Origin: Candidatus Freyrarchaeum guaymasense
GTDB taxonomy: Archaea > Asgardarchaeota > Jordarchaeia > Jordarchaeales > Freyrarchaeaceae
Direction: 5' to 3'
Length of the DNA stretch: 64,000 nt
Assembly: GCA_030587405.1 (NCBI GenBank)
Contig: JAUQZD010000076.1
Coordinates: 1 to 64,000, forward strand
Of this stretch, positions 50,722 through 60,335 are shown in pieces; the first letter of the stretch is position 1; each line of letters opens with the position of its first letter. The position numbers were made by a program, and so were the translations under genes. The notes under the pieces are model-generated. The model ran no database searches and had not been told where the DNA came from. It worked only from the letters and a program-made list of their open reading frames with translations.

Positions 50722-51636
50722 TTGAGCTCCAGCAGAGAGAAAGGCGGAAAAACGAGGGTTGCCACCTACCACGCGTTAGAATCGGTTTTCTCGGCTAGAT
50801 GGTTCCTCCTCCTTAGGGACTCACTTATAATTTTAGCCATCATCGTCCTCTTACTAGCACCAATCCTTTACCTCGGGAAGTACGCAATAACAGACTGGTG
50901 GGAAATCGACTTCAACGTGTTTAACCATCCTGTAATCCACTCGACCAGGTGGGAGGCAATAAAGAACAGTTTAATTTTGTCTTTTAAGCTAGCACTCTAC
51001 GCCACCCTAATCGACGTCGCCCTCGGAATCCCTGTTGCCATCGCACTGCAGAAGGACATTCCAGGACGACGCATCCTAGACACCCTCGTCAACGTCCCCC
51101 TCGCTACGCCAACGAGCGCCCTCGGCTTCGCCACGTTGATCTTTTGGGGGACCCGGGCTGGCATCGGCGGCATTCTAGGCCTTCAGACAGGTTTATTTAG
51201 CCTCGACGAGCTCGTCGGCGGGAACATTTTCGGCTTTCCTCCGCTACTTTTGCTAGCCCACGTCTCCTTCACCTTCCCATACATTGTTCGTTCGGTGTCA
51301 GCCGTACTTGAAGGAATAGATGTGACGTATAGTGAAGCAGCCCAGACCCTTGGGGCCAAAAGCTTCACAAGGTTCCGCACAGTAACCCTCCCCCTAATGG
51401 CTCCAGGGGTCTTCGCAGGGGCGATTCTGGCGTTCACCAGAAGCCTAGGGGAGACAGGGGCTTCAATAATAGTTGCAGGCGTCTTCGTTACGGCGCCAAT
51501 CTTAGTTGTAGAGTGGAAAGCCGAGGTCCTAATAGCGTCCGCCGCCTTTCTAAGCATAATACTTGTCGTCTTGGCATGCATCTCTATCTTCGTTTTCAGA
51601 AAGCTGATGGGTGCCGCCTTCGCAAGGGCACTCTAG
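50722..51636 (+). CDS. ABC transporter permease 1 (CysT/ModB-like)
   Basis: 304 residues from TTG 50722, beginning at the previous stop. Six membrane segments and the cytosolic coupling loop EAAQTLGAKSFTRFRTVTLP-LMAPG, then FTRSLGETGASIIVAGVF, a pattern shared by sulfate/molybdate permeases. Pairs with the next gene as a heterodimer. Confidence 0.88.
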   Translation: MSSSREKGGKTRVATYHALESVFSARWFLLLRDSLIILAIIVLLLAPILYLGKYAITDWWEIDFNVFNHPVIHSTRWEAIKNSLILSFKLALYATLIDVALGIPVAIALQKDIPGRRILDTLVNVPLATPTSALGFATLIFWGTRAGIGGILGLQTGLFSLDELVGGNIFGFPPLLLLAHVSFTFPYIVRSVSAVLEGIDVTYSEAAQTLGAKSFTRFRTVTLPLMAPGVFAGAILAFTRSLGETGASIIVAGVFVTAPILVVEWKAEVLIASAAFLSIILVVLACISIFVFRKLMGAAFARAL

Positions 51637-51639
51637 GGG

Positions 51640-52500
51640 ATGATGGAGATGCGGAGGAGGCAGATGTCGAAGGCTGTCAGAAGGATCGACGCGATCCTGT
51701 CCTCTAAGCCTGTTAAGCTTTTAGGGTACTCGTTGGTGTTCCTCGTCTTAACGCTAGTCGTTTTTGCGCCCATCTTCTATGTTTTCTATTACACTTGGAG
51801 GTGGTGGAACTACTCCCCCTATACCTATGACGTGACGGCGGGTGTTCAATACCAGTTTTTCTATTCACCACAAAACGTTTATGAGAGATTCATTGAAAGC
51901 CTAATAAACTCCCTTTTAATTGCGGCATCCGTGACGCTGATCGACATCGGTGTAGGAATACCAATCGGCTTCTTCCTTGTTAGGAGAAAGCTTCCAGGAA
52001 TAACTGTTTTGGACACTTTAACAAACGTCCCTTTAATAATTCCCTCCTCGGCGCTAGGCTTCGCCGTTTACCTTCTTTGGGGCTCTCCTAAAGGCTTCTC
52101 CCTGATTCAACCGGGATTATGGCTTATAATGCTCACACACGTGGTTTTCACGTCACCGTACGTGATAAGGTCGGTGTACGCGCAATTACTGAATTACGAC
52201 GTCTCCCTCGAAGAGGCGGCGAGGGTTCTAGGTGCCTCCCCATTAAAGGCATTTACAACCGTCACGTTACCGGTGATTAAGCCGGGAATAATATCCGGCG
52301 CAATTCTAGCCTTCACCAGAAGCTTAGGAGAGACGGGAGCAACCCTAGTCGTCATGGGCCCCGCCAGAACGGTTCCAGTCCTGGTCGTTGACCTAGTGGA
52401 GCAGCAATTATGGCCTGCTGCCGCCCTAGCGTCATCCATCCTCATGCTGATCTCATTTATCTTTACGATAACCTTTAACTATCTCAGCGCAAGAACTTAA
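51640..52500 (+). CDS. ABC transporter permease 2 (CysW/ModB-like)
   Basis: 286 residues; about six membrane helices and the EAA loop EEAARVLGASPLKAFTTVTL-PVIKPG, then FTRSLGETGATLVVMGPART. No ATPase gene follows; the most likely partner in this window is the TOBE-domain ATPase at 59.0-60.1 kb. Confidence 0.88.
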   Translation: MMEMRRRQMSKAVRRIDAILSSKPVKLLGYSLVFLVLTLVVFAPIFYVFYYTWRWWNYSPYTYDVTAGVQYQFFYSPQNVYERFIESLINSLLIAASVTLIDIGVGIPIGFFLVRRKLPGITVLDTLTNVPLIIPSSALGFAVYLLWGSPKGFSLIQPGLWLIMLTHVVFTSPYVIRSVYAQLLNYDVSLEEAARVLGASPLKAFTTVTLPVIKPGIISGAILAFTRSLGETGATLVVMGPARTVPVLVVDLVEQQLWPAAALASSILMLISFIFTITFNYLSART

Positions 52501-52631
52501 CATTTAACCGCTAACCAGAGACCTTCCTCTTTAAGGCGCATCCTCCCACTAAAAGAATTATTTTATTTGCCCCCATAACTGTTTATACGGCGTCCCCCAT
52601 CAAGACCGACTAAAGCGTGAGAGGTGCTAAG

Positions 52632-53591
52632 TTGGACATTAAAGGTAAAAGCGTCCTCGTCACTGGCGGATGCGGCTTCATAGGAAGCCACTTGGTAGAC
52701 AGACTGGTTGAAAAGGAGTGCAATGTCACCGTGCTAGACGACCTTTCCAGCTCCACGACTGAGTACCTCGAACCTCACCGCAGGGAAGGTAAAGTCAACG
52801 TTGTGGTCGGAGACGTATGTGACTATAACATGGTTAAGAAGTGCGTGGAGGACGTTGACGTTGTCTTCCATTTCGCGGCTCAAGCAGACGTTAGGAGAAG
52901 CGTGCTAGATCCTCGTACAGACTTTAATGTGAACGTTCATGGTACTGTAAACGTGCTCGAAGCAATGCGGAACAGCGGTGCTGAGAAGATCATATTTGCT
53001 TCAAGTGGTGGAACGCTTTACGGCGTCGCTAAAAGGATGCCGACGCCGGAGGACACCCCTCCCGCCCCTATTAGCCCCTACGGCGCCTCGAAAGCCTCGT
53101 CTGAAATGTATCTTTCAGCGTACCATGCATGTTATGGAATATCAGCCATATCATTAAGGTACGCTAATATAATTGGGCCTCGCTCAACCCATGGTGTCAT
53201 ATATGATTTCTACTGGAAGCTTAAGAGGAACCCGAAGCGGCTTTTAATACTTGGCGACGGAAGCCAAAGGAAATCGTACATGTACATTTCCGACTGTATC
53301 GATGCCACATTACACATAGCGGAAAAAGTGGATTGCTTTGAAGTGTTCAACGTAGGGTCTGAAGAGTGGCTTTCAGTAAAGGAGCTGGCGGAGCTAACCG
53401 TTAAAGAGTTGAACCTCAAAAACGTAGAATTCCATTATACCGGTGGAAAGCAGGGATGGTCCGGGGATGTCCCCTTAGTTCTCTTGGATGTTTCTAAATT
53501 GAAGAAGATCGGCTGGACGCCCAAGGTTACAATAGAGGAAGGTGTAAAGAGATATGTAAGGTGGCTGGTTGAGCGCTTTGGGAGTATTTGA
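52632..53591 (+). CDS. NAD-dependent nucleotide-sugar epimerase/dehydratase
   Basis: 319 residues from TTG 52632 (RBS AGAGGTG); a GTG at 52617 is possible. An extended SDR: LVTGGCGFIGSHLVDRL (NAD site), AAQADVRRSV, catalytic Ser/Tyr/Lys in FASSGGTLYG and PYGASKASSE, and NIIGPRS. UDP-glucose 4-epimerase-like; probably feeds glycan synthesis for AglB or surface polymers. Confidence 0.88.
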   Translation: MDIKGKSVLVTGGCGFIGSHLVDRLVEKECNVTVLDDLSSSTTEYLEPHRREGKVNVVVGDVCDYNMVKKCVEDVDVVFHFAAQADVRRSVLDPRTDFNVNVHGTVNVLEAMRNSGAEKIIFASSGGTLYGVAKRMPTPEDTPPAPISPYGASKASSEMYLSAYHACYGISAISLRYANIIGPRSTHGVIYDFYWKLKRNPKRLLILGDGSQRKSYMYISDCIDATLHIAEKVDCFEVFNVGSEEWLSVKELAELTVKELNLKNVEFHYTGGKQGWSGDVPLVLLDVSKLKKIGWTPKVTIEEGVKRYVRWLVERFGSI

Positions 53592-53600
53592 AGCATTTCA

Positions 53601-53990
53601 ATGAATGGGGAGAAGGACGTGAAGTGTGCTCGTTGCGGCAAATGCTGCCATGAAACTGAAATGCTTCTTTCACGAAGAGACATAGAGAGGCTAGAAAAGA
53701 GAGGCTATAGGAGAAGCGATTTCGCCGTAAGGCTGCCTAATGGACTATACCAGCTTAGGAACGTCAATGGTGTATGCTACTTCTTTAAGGATGGTTTATG
53801 CAGCGTCTACAAGGATAGGCCTGAAGGTTGCAGATATTACCCTGTAATATTATCGGAAAATGGCAGGCGCTGCATCCGTGATCCCCTCTGCCCTAATAGC
53901 AAAACGGTTTCCAAAGAAGAATTGAAAAGGATTTGCATTAAACTTAAACGGCTCTATAAGGAAATACTTTCGTTTACTCTTCAGGGGTAG
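53601..53990 (+). CDS. YkgJ-family cysteine cluster protein
   Basis: 129 residues. CARCGKCCHETEMLLSRRD, then YFFKDGLCSVYKDRPEGCRYYP and CIRDPLCPN give the CxxCxxCC...C...C pattern of the YkgJ/UPF0153 group, probably binding zinc or iron-sulfur. Ten bases from the epimerase; the 3' end overlaps the OsmC gene by 17 bp. Confidence 0.85.
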   Translation: MNGEKDVKCARCGKCCHETEMLLSRRDIERLEKRGYRRSDFAVRLPNGLYQLRNVNGVCYFFKDGLCSVYKDRPEGCRYYPVILSENGRRCIRDPLCPNSKTVSKEELKRICIKLKRLYKEILSFTLQG

Positions 53991-54447
53991 GCACTTCTAT
54001 TGTTTCTCCGTTAACTTTCAATGTGACGTGTATGGGGAGCCCCTCCCTCAGAGACTCTGATATGACGCAGTACTTCCTAAAAACCTTAATGCACCATTCT
54101 AAGTTTTCCAAGTCTTCTTCGCTCATAGAAGAATGGAACGCCTCCACCTCAACGTCCACTAAGCCGATACGTACCATTCCCTTCTTACGAACATACCTTC
54201 CCCTAACTTTAACGTTAACCTTTTCAATGGGTACACCAAATTTTCGCGCTGCATATACGAATGACGATGCGGTGCACCCCCCTATCGAGACAAGCAGGTA
54301 GTCTGCAGGGTTAGGTGCGGAATCGTGCCCCTCAGGTTCAAGTTCATCCATGTAAAACTCGGAGAAATCAGCTACTTTAACCTCAAAAAGGAAATCCCTA
54401 AGCCACCGCAGGTCAACCTCGAAGACCTTTAACTTCCCCCGCCCCAT
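53974..54447 (-). CDS. OsmC/Ohr-family protein
   Basis: 157 residues with the two redox cysteines of the family, in LVSIGGCTASSFVYAARKFG and LENLEWCIKVFRKYCVIS. OsmC proteins reduce organic peroxides; archaeal ones vary. A TATA-like GATTTATTTTTG block lies upstream on the minus strand. Confidence 0.87.
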   Translation of the reverse strand: MGRGKLKVFEVDLRWLRDFLFEVKVADFSEFYMDELEPEGHDSAPNPADYLLVSIGGCTASSFVYAARKFGVPIEKVNVKVRGRYVRKKGMVRIGLVDVEVEAFHSSMSEEDLENLEWCIKVFRKYCVISESLREGLPIHVTLKVNGETIEVPTPEE

Positions 54448-54667
54448 AAGGAGGCCCCTTGCTTGTTTTGATGGATAAAATTCCCGATCAAACCCATCTT
54501 TTCAAAAATAAATCTTTTCCTTTCCTCCAATGGTTCTTCCAATTTAATAGCCTACTTAATCTCTTTAGCGCTCTTTTAGTATTCCATTGCTTTTCTCATG
54601 CCTTCATTACTTCCCCTCTAATCTAAGATTTCCTAGGGAAACAAAAAGCTTTTATGAATGAATTCAT

Positions 54668-55312
54668 GTGTCAAGAATTGAGGTAAAACGTTGGAAGAGC
54701 GTTGTGACCTTGAGAACGCTAAAGCGTGCCATGCTTGAAATATGTAAAAGCATTTCTGATTGCATCGAAAACATAAATGACGACGAAGTTGACCAACTAG
54801 TTAATCTGCTGATTGAAGGGTGGAAGAACTCCAAGAGAATTTTCATTACTGGAGCAGGAAGATCGGGGCTTATGGGACGGGCGTTTGCCATGCGCCTTAT
54901 GCATCTAGGCTATGATGTCTTCGTCGTGGGCGAGACGATAACCCCCGCCCTAAGAGAAGGCGACATACTTATCGCAATAAGCGGGTCTGGAAGGACAAAA
55001 CTTGTCGTGGAGACGTCTAAGATAGCAAAGGAGGACATTAGGGCTAAAGTTATAGCTATTACGTCTTATCCCGACTCTCCACTGGGAAGAATAGCCGATC
55101 ATGTTGTGGTGGTTAAAGGACGCACTAAGTACTCTTTGAGAGATGATTACATCTCCAGACAGATAAAGGGTGAACACTCGCCCTTAACCCCCCTAGGAAC
55201 TCTTTTTGAAAGCAGTGTTCTAGCGTTCCTAGATGGCCTCATCGCCGAGCTAATGGAGAAAACAGGGAAGAGAGAAGAGGATCTCTTAAAGCAACATTCC
55301 ACACTGGAATAA
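54668..55312 (+). CDS. SIS-domain protein, 6-phospho-3-hexuloisomerase-like
   Basis: Up to 214 residues; GTG starts at 54668 or 54704. SIS features: RIFITGAGRSGLMGRAFAMR, DILIAISGSGRTKLVVETSK and VIAITSYPDSPLGRIADHVV. In archaea PHI acts with hexulose-6-phosphate synthase to make ribulose-5-phosphate; the synthase is not in this window. A TATA-like CTTTTATG lies ~15-20 bp upstream, so the mRNA may be leaderless. Confidence 0.87.
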   Translation: MSRIEVKRWKSVVTLRTLKRAMLEICKSISDCIENINDDEVDQLVNLLIEGWKNSKRIFITGAGRSGLMGRAFAMRLMHLGYDVFVVGETITPALREGDILIAISGSGRTKLVVETSKIAKEDIRAKVIAITSYPDSPLGRIADHVVVVKGRTKYSLRDDYISRQIKGEHSPLTPLGTLFESSVLAFLDGLIAELMEKTGKREEDLLKQHSTLE

Positions 55313-55349
55313 ATATTTCCTTATGGCAATTATCTTTTCAAGAGATTAT

Positions 55350-56435
55350 TTACGGGATCCTAAATGTGTTACCTAAACCTATGATTAATACTGGCTGCCT
55401 ACATTTCTCAAGTAGCGACTTCACGGCATCCTTCGCTTTTTCCACAGCCCTCCTCAAGTCTTCATTCATTTCTTCAGCGAGCTCTTTTTCTGAAAGCTTT
55501 ATTAAAATCGAAATTACAGGGAGCCTCTTCCTCGCTACTATTTTTTCAATTTGATATTTTAATGGTTCAGGGGCGGCCGCTACACCTATCGCCTGGCTCA
55601 TTGCACCGCTTTTCTCTCCTTCCATCTTCACCTGCGCGTTCACTATGATTATGAGTGGTTCCCCCAGCCTACGCACTTCTCTAACGACGACCTCTCCCAT
55701 ATTTTTCCCGGTTCTCGCTCCAGGACCTTTCGGCTTAATGATCACTATCTGCTTGTTGTGGTCGCGTTTCTCCGCAATCAAAACTTCACCATCCACTTTT
55801 ACGTCCTCTGCTCCCTCCATCATTTCGTACGCGGTAAGCGCTCCCACACCACACCCCATGGGTAATGATCCCTGGAGGTACGTTTTTACCGCGTTGAAGC
55901 TCCTTTCAGCTTCCCTCTTCAGGAAATGCAGCTGTGTTAGTGCTTGCACTAAAACTGTTAAATTCCTAGACTTTACCCCCGTAAAGTAAAAATGCTTCAC
56001 TACCTTGTATATTCTATTTAGCCTAGAGGCCTCTAGGAAAACTTGCTTCATGTTCGCCTTAAGCTCGCTGTCCGCTTGAGGAATTAAAAGGTCTATTTTC
56101 CTCTCTACTTGTTCGCTGGCTGCTTCTAGAATCTGTTTTAACCTTTCTATGGAGCCAACAGGTTCGTCACCAACTGGAGGAACGATGAAAAAGTTGGTTA
56201 ACGTTTCATAGTGTGGTTCAACATCTTGCCAGCTTGCTCCAATTTTTTTGATTTCTTCCTTGATGATTCTCTTTACATCAGAAACTTCTTCTTCTAATTG
56301 CTTCAGAAACCTTTTCAGGTCTCTGAACTCGAAAAAGAAGACCAGCTCTTGCCGGTAGCCTGCGAGGAAGCATATAAGGAAAAGGATTAAGTAGCTTAAA
56401 GCGTAAACGATGAATTGGTTGTTTAGCTCATTCAT
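55350..56435 (-). CDS. DUF1512 family membrane-anchored protein
   Basis: 361 residues. One N-terminal membrane helix (YALSYLILFLICFLAGY, ~10-27), a long cytosolic helical region (~35-180) and a C-terminal alpha/beta domain (MGCGVGALTAYEMMEGAEDV, IIIKPKGPGARTGKNMGEV). The family is archaeal and unstudied; the last domain has a nucleotide-handling look, but no known catalytic motif. It starts in an ATGA overlap with the PadR gene, so the regulator probably controls it. Confidence 0.75.
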   Translation of the reverse strand: MNELNNQFIVYALSYLILFLICFLAGYRQELVFFFEFRDLKRFLKQLEEEVSDVKRIIKEEIKKIGASWQDVEPHYETLTNFFIVPPVGDEPVGSIERLKQILEAASEQVERKIDLLIPQADSELKANMKQVFLEASRLNRIYKVVKHFYFTGVKSRNLTVLVQALTQLHFLKREAERSFNAVKTYLQGSLPMGCGVGALTAYEMMEGAEDVKVDGEVLIAEKRDHNKQIVIIKPKGPGARTGKNMGEVVVREVRRLGEPLIIIVNAQVKMEGEKSGAMSQAIGVAAAPEPLKYQIEKIVARKRLPVISILIKLSEKELAEEMNEDLRRAVEKAKDAVKSLLEKCRQPVLIIGLGNTFRIP

Positions 56436-56953
56436 TTACCTTTCACCTTCATTTGCTCCCTGATTTGGGTTAATCTTTGCAGCAGTAACTCTATCTTCTC
56501 TCTTTTCTGTTTTAGAAACGTGATTAAGCGGTCTATTTCATCTAGGTCTAAAGTGATCTGTGACGTTATTGCTGAATAATCAACATTCTCCTGATCATAC
56601 ATTGTCCTGTTAAAAATTGACTTAAAGAGTCTTGCTACCTTTCTTCGTGTTACGATCATTTTTTCCAGAGCGCTCAATCCCTTGTCGGTTATGTAGTACC
56701 TTTTCTTCATACGGGGCGTGTCCTCCCCCCGCACCCAAACACCCTTTACCAATCCTTCCTCCTCTAACTTTTTAAGCACAGGGTAAATACTTCCACTAGT
56801 AGACTTCAGCCATCCATCAGTACAGTTCCGTATACGCTTCATCAACTCGTATCCATGGGTAGGCTTTTGACTGAGGGTGAGTAAAACCATGAACTTTGTA
56901 ATGCTCTCCTTAGCCTTCTCTACCCATATCTCATCATCATTACCTGTAGGCAA
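56432..56953 (-). CDS. PadR-family transcription regulator
   Basis: 173 residues from TTG 56953. Winged helix: FMVLLTLSQKPTHGYELMKR, SGSIYPVLKKLEEEGLVKG, then a C-terminal helical dimer domain. Forms an operon with DUF1512. Divergent from an ABC exporter (57.1 kb); PadR proteins often control such exporters, so the ~160-bp gap is a probable target. Confidence 0.88.
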   Translation of the reverse strand: MPTGNDDEIWVEKAKESITKFMVLLTLSQKPTHGYELMKRIRNCTDGWLKSTSGSIYPVLKKLEEEGLVKGVWVRGEDTPRMKKRYYITDKGLSALEKMIVTRRKVARLFKSIFNRTMYDQENVDYSAITSQITLDLDEIDRLITFLKQKREKIELLLQRLTQIREQMKVKGK

Positions 56954-57112
56954 CTAATCACCCTAGATTCCTCAAAACCTTCTTGGTCAGACCTCTTACT
57001 TTCACCTAGCGGTAAATTTAAAAGGATATTTAAATATGTTGCTGTTAGATATAATCGCAACTGCTCATAATATTATTACAGCGCCTTTACAGCGCCGCCT
57101 CAGGTGACGTGA

Positions 57113-58108
57113 ATGAAAATAGTCGAAGTGAGAAACCTAACAAAGGTTTACAATGGGAAAGTTTTAGCGCTTGACAAAGTGAGTTTTGAAGTGGAGGAAG
57201 GAGAAATATTTGGGTTCTTAGGGCCGAACGGTGCCGGTAAAACGACGACGATCCACATTCTATGCACACTTATTTCACCCACAAGCGGCTTAGCCAAGGT
57301 TTGTGGTTTCGACGTCACGAAGAACCCAGACGAGGTAAGAAAAAGAATAGGTTTTGTTCCCCAAGATATAAGCGTCGACGACGACTTAACTGCAAGAGAG
57401 AATTTAGAGCTCCACGCTAAATTATATCATATGTCTAAGCATGAGCGTGAAAGGAAAATAGACGAGGTTCTCGAATTGGTTGGGTTATACGAGCGAAGCA
57501 ACCATCTAGTGAAAACCTTTTCTGGGGGTATGCGGCGTAAGCTTGAAATAGCTGAAGGACTGCTTCATAGTCCAAGCGTGCTTTTCTTAGATGAGCCAAC
57601 AATAGGCCTCGACCCGTCAAGTAGGCTCTCTATATGGGAGCAATTAAAGGAGTTAAATAGGGAAGGGGTAACCATATTCCTGACAACCCATTACATGGAT
57701 GAAGCTGATAGGCTCTGTGACCGCATCGCCATAATAGATTTTGGTAAAATTAAGGCGGTGGGCAGCCCTAATGAGCTTAAAAGGAGCGTGGGGGGAGACG
57801 TCCTCTTACTCCGCTCCAACGGTGACAACCTCCTCATGGAGCACCTAGCCAATCTTTCATTTATTGGAGAAATAACCCCTGTAAACGGGCTGTTACGGAT
57901 AACCGTTAAAGACGGAGAAAAGGCGATACCGATCATATTCGAGGAGGCTAAAAGAATTGGAGTAACCATTGAAAGCGTCTCTCTGAGTAAACCATCCCTA
58001 GACGATGTTTTCGTCAAATATACTGGAAGAAGTTTGAGGGAGGAAAAGATCGATAAAATAGAGCGGTATAAGCAGTACATGTTGATGAGGAGAAGGAGAA
58101 GACGGTAG
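57113..58108 (+). CDS. ABC exporter ATP-binding protein
   Basis: 331 residues: Walker A GFLGPNGAGKTTTIH near residue 40, signature FSGGMRRKLEIAEGL, Walker B VLFLDEPTIGLDPSS, H-loop LTTHYMDEAD, and a C-terminal DrrA-like extension. Forms an exporter with the next gene; substrate unknown (drug or lipid type). Confidence 0.93.
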   Translation: MKIVEVRNLTKVYNGKVLALDKVSFEVEEGEIFGFLGPNGAGKTTTIHILCTLISPTSGLAKVCGFDVTKNPDEVRKRIGFVPQDISVDDDLTARENLELHAKLYHMSKHERERKIDEVLELVGLYERSNHLVKTFSGGMRRKLEIAEGLLHSPSVLFLDEPTIGLDPSSRLSIWEQLKELNREGVTIFLTTHYMDEADRLCDRIAIIDFGKIKAVGSPNELKRSVGGDVLLLRSNGDNLLMEHLANLSFIGEITPVNGLLRITVKDGEKAIPIIFEEAKRIGVTIESVSLSKPSLDDVFVKYTGRSLREEKIDKIERYKQYMLMRRRRRR

Positions 58109-58119
58109 AAGGTGGTATT

Positions 58120-59016
58120 TTGCTGAAGGAAGCATGGTACATCTGTGAAAGGGAGCTTAAGCACTTCACTAGGATGCGTGTTCAAATAATCTCAAGCATA
58201 GCTACACCGGTGATATGGCTCGTCTTCTTCGGGTACTCAATGAGTATGATGCCTCTTGGCTTTGGCGGTTTAGGCGCCATCATTGGAGGCGAAAGAAACG
58301 TCATGGTTCAATTGTTCATCGCCAGCCTAAATTTACCCCAACCGTTAGGGTTGATCCTCTCTAATCGGTTGGAAATCTCATACTTGGATTTCTTTTATTC
58401 GGGCGTTATAGCTGTAACCGTGATGTTCGCATCCATATTTAATGGTTTATCGGTGATTTGGGATAAACGCTTCGGCTTTCTCAATAAGCTTCTCGTTGCA
58501 CCCATCCCTCGCCTATCAATAATGCTTGGGAAAACGTTGTTTGCAATGATAAGAGCTACCCTTCAGGGAGTTATAATCTTGTCATTAAGCTTCCTGATTG
58601 GCGCAAAGGTGTACACCGGAGCTTTAGGCGTCGCATTAGCGATCCTTTTCATGATGCTTTTCAGCCTTGGCTTCGGAGCTCTTTCAACATCCCTAGGGTT
58701 AAAACTAGCAGACCAAGAAGCTCTCTTCGGAATAATAAACATGATAACGCTTCCTCTCTTCCTAGCGAGCGGCGCTTTCATGCCTATAGAATTCATGCCC
58801 AGCTGGTTGCAAGTATTCGCCTACGGGAACCCGTTAACCTACGCTGTCGACGCTCTGAGAACCAGCCTTCTAGGCGGCCCCTACTCAGCCTTCGGACCAC
58901 CCTTCTCACTAATAAATATCGCACCAAAACTGATGAAGGACTTGGCAGTGCTTTCCGCATTTACACTGTTCTTCCTATCCTTCGGAACACTCATCTTTAG
59001 AAAATCTCTCACCTGA
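58120..59016 (+). CDS. ABC-2 type exporter permease
   Basis: 298 residues from TTG 58120 (GGTGG upstream), six predicted membrane helices and the ABC-2 features LVAPIPRLSIMLGKTLFAMI and PLFLASGAFMPIEFMP. Partner of the preceding ATPase. Confidence 0.9.
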   Translation: MLKEAWYICERELKHFTRMRVQIISSIATPVIWLVFFGYSMSMMPLGFGGLGAIIGGERNVMVQLFIASLNLPQPLGLILSNRLEISYLDFFYSGVIAVTVMFASIFNGLSVIWDKRFGFLNKLLVAPIPRLSIMLGKTLFAMIRATLQGVIILSLSFLIGAKVYTGALGVALAILFMMLFSLGFGALSTSLGLKLADQEALFGIINMITLPLFLASGAFMPIEFMPSWLQVFAYGNPLTYAVDALRTSLLGGPYSAFGPPFSLINIAPKLMKDLAVLSAFTLFFLSFGTLIFRKSLT

Positions 59017-59039
59017 ACTTTCAATTTCCAAACTCTGGA

Positions 59040-60143
59040 TCATCCTTTCAACGCTTCCGTTAAGGGTATCCTTGGATGTGCGTAGACGTTGCAGTCGCTT
59101 GGCTTAAACGTTAAAAATACTCGTTCACCGGCCTTCACTTTGTTCAATGGAGGGAGGTACGTTACCACTTTTACACCGTTTTTAAGGCGGATCGTAACCC
59201 TAGACGTTGCGCCTAGAAACACTATGTCGTCGACGGCCCCCTGCAGGACACCTTCCTCCACGCTTTTTCTGAAATATATTTTCTCGGGTCTTACGGCTAC
59301 AACCACCCTACTACCTCTACTGAAGCCTTCGCCCTTCACAGCGACGTAATCGGTGCTTCCCTCCAACTTTACTTTTAACAGGTCATTCTCTCTCCCAATT
59401 ACTACGCCTTCAAGGAAGTTCATTTCTCCAATAAACCCGGCTACGAAGAGCGTTCTCGGCTGCAAATAAACCTCCATCGGCGTTCCAACCTGTTCGATTC
59501 GTCCTCTACGCATAACCACGATGCGGTCGCTAACCACCATCGCCTCTTCGGTATCATGAGTGACGTGGATAGCCGTTATTCTCAAGTCCTTTACGAGACG
59601 TTTAAGCTCCCTCCTTAATTCAACCCTTATCTTCGCATCTAAGGCGCCTAAAGGCTCGTCCAATAAGAGCAGCCTAGTTTCCGTTGAAAGAGCCCTAGAC
59701 AGTGCAACGCGCTGCTGCATACCTCCACTTAGCTCTCTAGGGTAAGCATCCTCCCTCCCTGACAAATTGACCAGGTTCAGCATCTCCCTTGCGACTTCCT
59801 CCGTTCTCCGTTCATCCCACCCCCTCACCCACGGGCCGTAGGTAACGTTCTCCCAAACGTTCATGTGAGGGAAAAGGGCATAGTTCTGGAAAACAAAGCC
59901 GATACCTCTCTCTTCAGGTGGAAGCTCGCTGACGTCCACGCCGTCAATTAAAACGCGTCCTTTATCAGGTTTAACAAGTCCGGCAATTATACGTAGGGTA
60001 GTAGTCTTACCGCAACCACTTGGGCCGACAATAGTAACGTACTCGCAGTCTTCAACTTTCAAGTTGACATTGTCCACTGCCACGATCCTACCAAACCTCT
60101 TACTGACATTTACAAGTTCCACACTGGGCAACCTATACTCCAC
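59040..60143 (-). CDS. ABC importer ATP-binding protein with TOBE domain
   Basis: 367 residues: Walker A IVGPSGCGKTTTLRII, signature LSGGMQQRVALSRALS, Walker B LLLLDEPLGALDAKI, H-loop THDTEEAMVV, and a C-terminal TOBE-like beta domain (~residues 240-355) typical of PotA/CysA/ModC importers. No permease is adjacent; the ATPase-less CysT/ModB-like importer at 49.6-52.5 kb is the obvious partner, an inference from type only. Confidence 0.9.
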   Translation of the reverse strand: MEYRLPSVELVNVSKRFGRIVAVDNVNLKVEDCEYVTIVGPSGCGKTTTLRIIAGLVKPDKGRVLIDGVDVSELPPEERGIGFVFQNYALFPHMNVWENVTYGPWVRGWDERRTEEVAREMLNLVNLSGREDAYPRELSGGMQQRVALSRALSTETRLLLLDEPLGALDAKIRVELRRELKRLVKDLRITAIHVTHDTEEAMVVSDRIVVMRRGRIEQVGTPMEVYLQPRTLFVAGFIGEMNFLEGVVIGRENDLLKVKLEGSTDYVAVKGEGFSRGSRVVVAVRPEKIYFRKSVEEGVLQGAVDDIVFLGATSRVTIRLKNGVKVVTYLPPLNKVKAGERVFLTFKPSDCNVYAHPRIPLTEALKG

Positions 60144-60335
60144 CTAAGGCGTCTCTCAGGAGAAGTCTTCATCAACTAACACGCTGTCCGCTCCCTGAAC
60201 CTTTCCAAGGCACAATTAAGCTGCTATAAGTTTAAAGCTTTTCCTAACCGTTTCATGTATGCCTCTAAAACTTTTACCTTCCTATCTTCCATTGTTACAG
60301 TAAAGTTCAAATATTCCCGGACCATACCTACTCAT

